64,000 bases of DNA, taken from positions 91,001 to 155,000 of the forward strand of contig NZ_JAGWDK010000016.1 of assembly GCF_018398875.1 (NCBI RefSeq). The letters run 5' to 3'. This DNA comes from Bradyrhizobium sp. sGM-13 (GTDB taxonomy: Bacteria; Pseudomonadota; Alphaproteobacteria; Rhizobiales; Xanthobacteraceae). The notes beneath the pieces are model-generated. The model saw nothing but the letters and a program-made list of their open reading frames with translations. It was not told the DNA's origin and made no database searches. The stretch's first letter is position 1, and every line of letters begins with the position of its first letter. Below are positions 60,462-64,000 of the stretch, piece after piece. Made by a program: the position numbers and the translations under genes.

Positions 60462-61775
60462 ATGAACCTTCACCACCTTCTCAACGCCCGCCTCGCGGCC
60501 GGCAAGCCGGTTCGGGTCGCGCTGATCGGCGCCGGAAAATTCGGCTCGATGTTCTTGTCGCAGGTGCCGCATACGCCGGGACTCGAGGTGCCCGTCATCA
60601 TCGACATTGATCGCGATCGCGCCCGCGAAGCCTGCCGCACCGTCGGCTGGGATCAGGCGCGGATCGCGCGAACGGTCTTCACCGACGACGGGGCGCGCGC
60701 GATCGCCGATAGCGCAGTGGACGTCGTGGTGGAAGCTACCGGTAACCCGGCCGTCGGCATTAGGCATGCCCGCGCGGCCATTGCAGCGGGCAAGCATGTC
60801 GTGATGGTCAATGTCGAGGCCGACGTGCTGGCCGGGCCACTACTGGCGCAGGAAGCGCGCAAGGCTGGCGTGGTCTACTCACTGGCCTATGGCGACCAGC
60901 CGGCGCTGACGGCGGAGATGGTGGATTGGGCGCGCGCGACGGGCTTTCGCGTCGTCGCCGCCGGCAAGGGCACCAAATATCTGCCCGCCTATCACGAGGT
61001 GACGCCGGACGGCGTCTGGCAGCATTACGGATTGACGGCGGGCGAAGCACAATCGGCCGGCATGAACCCGCAGATGTTCAACTCGTTTTTGGACGGCACC
61101 AAATCCGCGATCGAAATGGCGGCGATCGCGAATGCGACCGGACTTGACGTGCCGTCGGACGGGTTGCTGTTTCCGCCTTGCGGCGTCGACGATCTGCCGC
61201 ATGTGATGCGGCCACGTGATAAGGGCGGCGTGCTGGAGAAGGCCGGCCTTGCGGAAGTCGTCTCGTCACTGGAGCGCGACGGCCGTCCGGTATTCCGGGA
61301 TCTGCGCTGGGGCGTCTATGTCGTGCTGGAAGCGCCGAACGATTACGCTGCCGATTGCTTCAGGCAATATGGGCTGAAAACCGACGCATCAGGCCGATAT
61401 GCGGCGATGTACAAGCCGTATCATCTGATCGGACTTGAGCTGAATATCTCCATCCTCTCGGCCGCGCTACGCAACGAGCCGACCGGTCAGCCGCATGATT
61501 TTCGCGCCGACGTCGCGGCGGTAGCAAAACGCGATCTGCGCGCCGGCGAAATGCTCGACGGCGAAGGCGGCTACACCGTGTGGGGCAAGTTGATGCCGGC
61601 ATCGAAAAGCCTCGCCGCCGGCGCGCTGCCGATCGGACTCGCTCATCGCGTCAAGCTGAAGAACGACATTGCTCACGGCGAGGTGGTGCGCTGGAGCGAT
61701 GTCGAGGTCGACGATAACAGCGACACCATCAAGACACGCAGGGCGATGGAAGCGGCATTCTCCACGAGACGATGA
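60462..61775 (+). CDS. NAD(P)-dependent oxidoreductase with SAF domain (homoserine dehydrogenase-like)
   Basis: 437 residues. The N-terminal Rossmann fold has VRVALIGAGKFGSMFL and the VVVEATGNPAVG region. Then VNVEADVLAGPLL and a middle catalytic domain similar in plan to homoserine dehydrogenase. The C-terminal part contains a SAF-type segment (VAKRDLRAGEMLDGEGGYTV). Related proteins act on sugar acids or branched polyols (apionate-type pathways). The exact substrate is unknown. It follows the dioxygenase gene and probably belongs to the same GntR-controlled unit. Confidence 0.85.
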   Translation: MNLHHLLNARLAAGKPVRVALIGAGKFGSMFLSQVPHTPGLEVPVIIDIDRDRAREACRTVGWDQARIARTVFTDDGARAIADSAVDVVVEATGNPAVGIRHARAAIAAGKHVVMVNVEADVLAGPLLAQEARKAGVVYSLAYGDQPALTAEMVDWARATGFRVVAAGKGTKYLPAYHEVTPDGVWQHYGLTAGEAQSAGMNPQMFNSFLDGTKSAIEMAAIANATGLDVPSDGLLFPPCGVDDLPHVMRPRDKGGVLEKAGLAEVVSSLERDGRPVFRDLRWGVYVVLEAPNDYAADCFRQYGLKTDASGRYAAMYKPYHLIGLELNISILSAALRNEPTGQPHDFRADVAAVAKRDLRAGEMLDGEGGYTVWGKLMPASKSLAAGALPIGLAHRVKLKNDIAHGEVVRWSDVEVDDNSDTIKTRRAMEAAFSTRR

Positions 61776-62160
61776 TCACGCGGCGCTTGCCGAAACAAGC
61801 TGCAGCCGGAAACTCCACTGCGCTGCGCATGCACTTCAGGCCAAAAGACGGGCGCTGTCTTGGGCGCCTGCACGGCGGAATTACCGCAATGCGGCAATCC
61901 GATTAACCAGTACTGCACCTCGGCCGCTCGATATTCAGGCAATTCTTCGCACTTGCGGCGAAACCAGAACGCTTGATTATCAATCACCAATTCGTCATCC
62001 TGCCTTCAGGTCCATAAAGCCGGGAAAATTAATTGCATCACCAAGAGCCTAGGTTTCAGGGCCCTAAACAACAGTCCGGCACCGCCCATCGGAAAACCAG
62101 AGAAGACGACGCGAGATCGTTGTCCCTTGGTCGGTCTCGACGATAACAGAGGGGAGACAA
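61776..62160. other. Intergenic region before the TRAP binding protein
   Basis: 385 bases without a convincing gene. It becomes AT-rich near 61970-62040 (TTGATTATCAA at 61973-61983, then AAAATTAATTGC) and is probably the promoter region of the TRAP binding-protein gene, giving it a transcript of its own besides read-through. Confidence 0.45.
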
Positions 62161-63249
62161 ATGAAACGTCGTGATTTCTTGAAGGTGGGCGGCGTCGGTC
62201 TTGCCGCGAGTGCGGTTGCCGCGCCAGCGATTGCGCAGTCCAACCCGGAGATAAAGTGGCGCTACACGGCAAGCTGGCCGAAGGCGCTCGATACGCTGTA
62301 CGGCGGCTGTGAATATTTCGCCAAGCGCGTTGCCGAAATCACCGACAACAAATTCCAGATTCAGGCGTTCGCGGCCGGCGAAATCGTGCCCGGTCTGCAG
62401 GTGCTCGACGCCGTCTCGAACGGCACCGTCGAGATGGGCAACACCGCGCTTTATTACTATTGGGGCAAGAACCCGGCCTTCACCTTCGGCACGTCGCTGC
62501 CGTTCGGCCTCAACACGCGCTCGCATATTTCCTGGCTGCGCTTCGGCGGCGGCATGGACATGCTCAACGACCTCTTGAAGGAGTATGGCTGCATCGGCCA
62601 GCCGACCGGCTCTACCGGCGCGCAGATGGGCGGCTGGTTCCGGAAAGAGATCAAGTCGATGGATGACTTCCGGGGCCTCAAATTCCGCGTCGGCGGTTTC
62701 GCCGGCACCATCATCGCCAAGGTCGGCGGCGTGCCGCAGCAGATCGCGGGCGGCGACATCTATCCGGCACTGGAAAAGGGCACCATCGATGCGGCCGAGT
62801 GGGTCGGCCCCTACGACGACGAGAAACTCGGCTTCGTGAAGGTCGCGAAGTACTACTACTATCCGGGTTGGTGGGAAGGCACCGGCCAGGGCCACAACAT
62901 CATGAACCTCGAAAAATTCAACGCGCTGCCGAAGCATTACCAGGCGGCGATCGAGACCGCGTCCTACGATACGTTCACATGGGTCACCGGCAAATACGAC
63001 TACGTCAATCCTCCGGCATTGAAGCGGCTGTTGGCTGCGGGCGCGATCCTCAGGCCGTTCCCGCAGGAGGTGCTCGAAGCCTGCTACAATGCCGCCAACG
63101 GCATCTACGCGGATCTCGCCAAGAACAACCCGCACTTCAACAAGATGTATGCGAGCCTGTCGGCGTATCGCAACGAATCGCTGGCGTGGAATCAGGTGGC
63201 TGAGCTGAGCTACGACAGCTTCATGATGCGGATGCGCACCCGCACCTGA
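62161..63249 (+). CDS. TRAP transporter solute-binding protein (DctP family, TakP-like)
   Basis: 362 residues with GAGGGGAGA before the ATG. A Tat signal opens the protein (MKRRDFLKVGGVGLAASA, ending APAIAQ). The DctP core follows: WRYTASWPKALDTLYGG, FAAGEIVPGLQVLDAVSNG, GLKFRVGGFAG with the conserved Arg for the substrate carboxylate, and ALEKGTIDAAEWVGPYDD. It most resembles TakP-type proteins that bind 2-oxo or other monocarboxylic acids. The membrane subunits are not in the window after it; a terminator follows directly. Confidence 0.92.
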   Translation: MKRRDFLKVGGVGLAASAVAAPAIAQSNPEIKWRYTASWPKALDTLYGGCEYFAKRVAEITDNKFQIQAFAAGEIVPGLQVLDAVSNGTVEMGNTALYYYWGKNPAFTFGTSLPFGLNTRSHISWLRFGGGMDMLNDLLKEYGCIGQPTGSTGAQMGGWFRKEIKSMDDFRGLKFRVGGFAGTIIAKVGGVPQQIAGGDIYPALEKGTIDAAEWVGPYDDEKLGFVKVAKYYYYPGWWEGTGQGHNIMNLEKFNALPKHYQAAIETASYDTFTWVTGKYDYVNPPALKRLLAAGAILRPFPQEVLEACYNAANGIYADLAKNNPHFNKMYASLSAYRNESLAWNQVAELSYDSFMMRMRTRT

Positions 63250-63280
63250 GGCGCACCAAGGCTGACAAAAATAAAAAAAC

Positions 63281-63305
63281 GCCCCGGAGATTTCTTCTCC
63301 GGGGC
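63281..63305. terminator. Strong bidirectional Rho-independent terminator
   Basis: A perfect 10-bp stem GCCCCGGAGA / TCTCCGGGGC with a five-base loop. AAAAAAAC lies to its left and TTTTCG to its right, so it works for the TRAP binding-protein gene (plus) and the convergent exported protein gene (minus). Confidence 0.9.
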
Positions 63306-63330
63306 TTTTCGTTGAGCCAGTGGCTAGCGA

Positions 63331-63939
63331 CTATTCCTCGCCCTCACCGAGCGCCTCGGCGAGCTTGTCGTAATATTTCGCAACGAGATCGATGTTACCC
63401 TTGTTCTCGATTGCCGGCGGCGGCGACTTCAGCGCCTCATTGAGATCGGCCAGCGCTTCCTTCTTGTCCTTGGCCGACATCTTCTTGTCGGCTTTGACCT
63501 GGGCAATCTGCGCTTTGAGCACAGCTTCGGCGCCGACGAACTTCTTCGTCGCAGGATCGAAGCCGCCGAGCACCAGGCTGATGTTGTCGATCACGGTGTT
63601 GTATTCCTCGTAGCTGGCGAAACCGTTCTTCTTGGCGACGGCGTCGAGTTGCGCGTCGATCTTCGGATCGGGCTTCGCATTGTCGGGAATCTTGTCGGTG
63701 ATGGCATCGACATCCTTCTGCGCCGCCAGCACGCTCTCGATCTGCTTCTCGGTCAGCGCGATCTGCTTGATGGCGGGGGCCTCCTGCTGGGCAGGCGGCG
63801 GCGCGGCTTGGGCAGGAGCCTGCTTCGGCGGCGCCTGCTTGGCCTGCGCCAGCACCTTGCCGCTGGAAATGGCCGACAAGGCGAGCGCGAGACAGGCAGT
63901 GCTCAAGGCAACGGCGGCGGGGCGAAAGATCTCACGCAT
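63331..63939 (-). CDS. Exported Ala/Pro/Lys-rich protein, unknown function
   Basis: 202 residues with AAAGGAG six bases before the ATG. Signal peptide up to about residue 31 (ALSAISSGKVLAQ), then a Pro/Ala/Gln-rich linker (KQAPPKQAPAQAAPPPAQQ) and a helical, charged domain of ~150 residues (LTEKQIESVLAAQKDVDAI, then MSAKDKKEALADLNEAL). Similar exported proteins are widespread in Bradyrhizobium but have no known function. Probably periplasmic, perhaps envelope-associated. Confidence 0.82.
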   Translation of the reverse strand: MREIFRPAAVALSTACLALALSAISSGKVLAQAKQAPPKQAPAQAAPPPAQQEAPAIKQIALTEKQIESVLAAQKDVDAITDKIPDNAKPDPKIDAQLDAVAKKNGFASYEEYNTVIDNISLVLGGFDPATKKFVGAEAVLKAQIAQVKADKKMSAKDKKEALADLNEALKSPPPAIENKGNIDLVAKYYDKLAEALGEGEE

Positions 63940-64000
63940 GGGACGCTCCTTTGAGAGGTAGGCGGTGTTCGGACATGGTCCAAAGAGGTATGGGAACTCG

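Noticed and set aside
61973..61983. TTGATTATCAA as a FixK/FNR box
   Set aside because: FixK boxes have four bases between TTGAT and ATCAA; here there is only one, so the spacing is wrong although the half-sites fit.

Overview
The window looks like chromosomal DNA of a GC-rich alphaproteobacterium, most likely Bradyrhizobium or a close relative (Nitrobacteraceae). The basis is codon usage, the style of the encoded proteins (tandem-domain Usp, DUF4167, DUF6496 and DUF3775 proteins), an Irr-type iron box, and several families of short palindromic intergenic repeats of the kind common in that group. The genus is an inference; no marker such as rRNA is present. No integrase, transposase, CRISPR array or rRNA was seen. 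One tRNA gene (initiator Met) is present.

Layout. (1) 1-8.6 kb: a cytochrome b561/ethylbenzene-dehydrogenase-like haem protein cut by the window edge, its 2Fe-2S flavin reductase, then a minus-strand group (copper amine oxidase, gamma-glutamyltransferase-like enzyme, rubredoxin-headed metallo-beta-lactamase-fold protein) divergent from an AraC-type regulator. This looks like an amine oxidation locus. (2) 8.6-32.5 kb: a large, apparently complete Wzx/Wzy-type exopolysaccharide (EPS) cluster. It makes UDP-glucuronate, UDP-galacturonate and GDP-mannose, and encodes an initiating sugar-phosphate transferase, four further glycosyltransferases, two acyltransferases, methyltransferases, a Wzx flippase, a Wzy polymerase, a Wza-like exporter, an outer-membrane barrel protein and a Wzc-type tyrosine autokinase. 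It also holds a Ser/Thr-type phosphatase, a 47-residue membrane protein and a GH10 glycoside hydrolase, which may be regulatory or EPS-trimming parts. (3) 33-38.8 kb: an orphan amino-acid-binding protein and a patchy stress-type region with two broken genes (uracil-DNA glycosylase, Usp), a hydrolase remnant, a CBS protein and small basic proteins. (4) 38.8-42.4 kb: siderophore receptor plus PepSY membrane protein behind an Irr-like box. (5) 42.5-54.5 kb: tRNA-fMet, then oxidoreductases, hydrolases and catabolic enzymes separated by palindromic repeats, including a broken enoyl-CoA hydratase and two tandem alpha/beta hydrolases. (6) 54.5-58.6 kb: a HAMP adenylate cyclase, a SnoaL-fused ECF sigma factor divergent from a frameshifted carboxymuconolactone decarboxylase, with an ECF41-like promoter between them, and a methyltransferase. 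(7) 58.7-64 kb: a GntR regulator, a PhyH-family dioxygenase, a SAF-domain oxidoreductase and a TRAP-type solute-binding protein, which look like a small uptake-and-degradation unit, ending at a strong bidirectional terminator.

Four genes carry a single disruptive lesion or pair of lesions in an otherwise intact family sequence: A7 homopolymer frameshift, in-frame TGA, TAA plus frameshift, GC-dinucleotide frameshift. They should be checked against raw reads before being treated as true pseudogenes. The strongest candidates for new biology are the EPS cluster with its phosphatase, small membrane protein and GH10 parts, the ECF41-like module, and a palindrome that covers the ribosome binding site of the quinone oxidoreductase gene.
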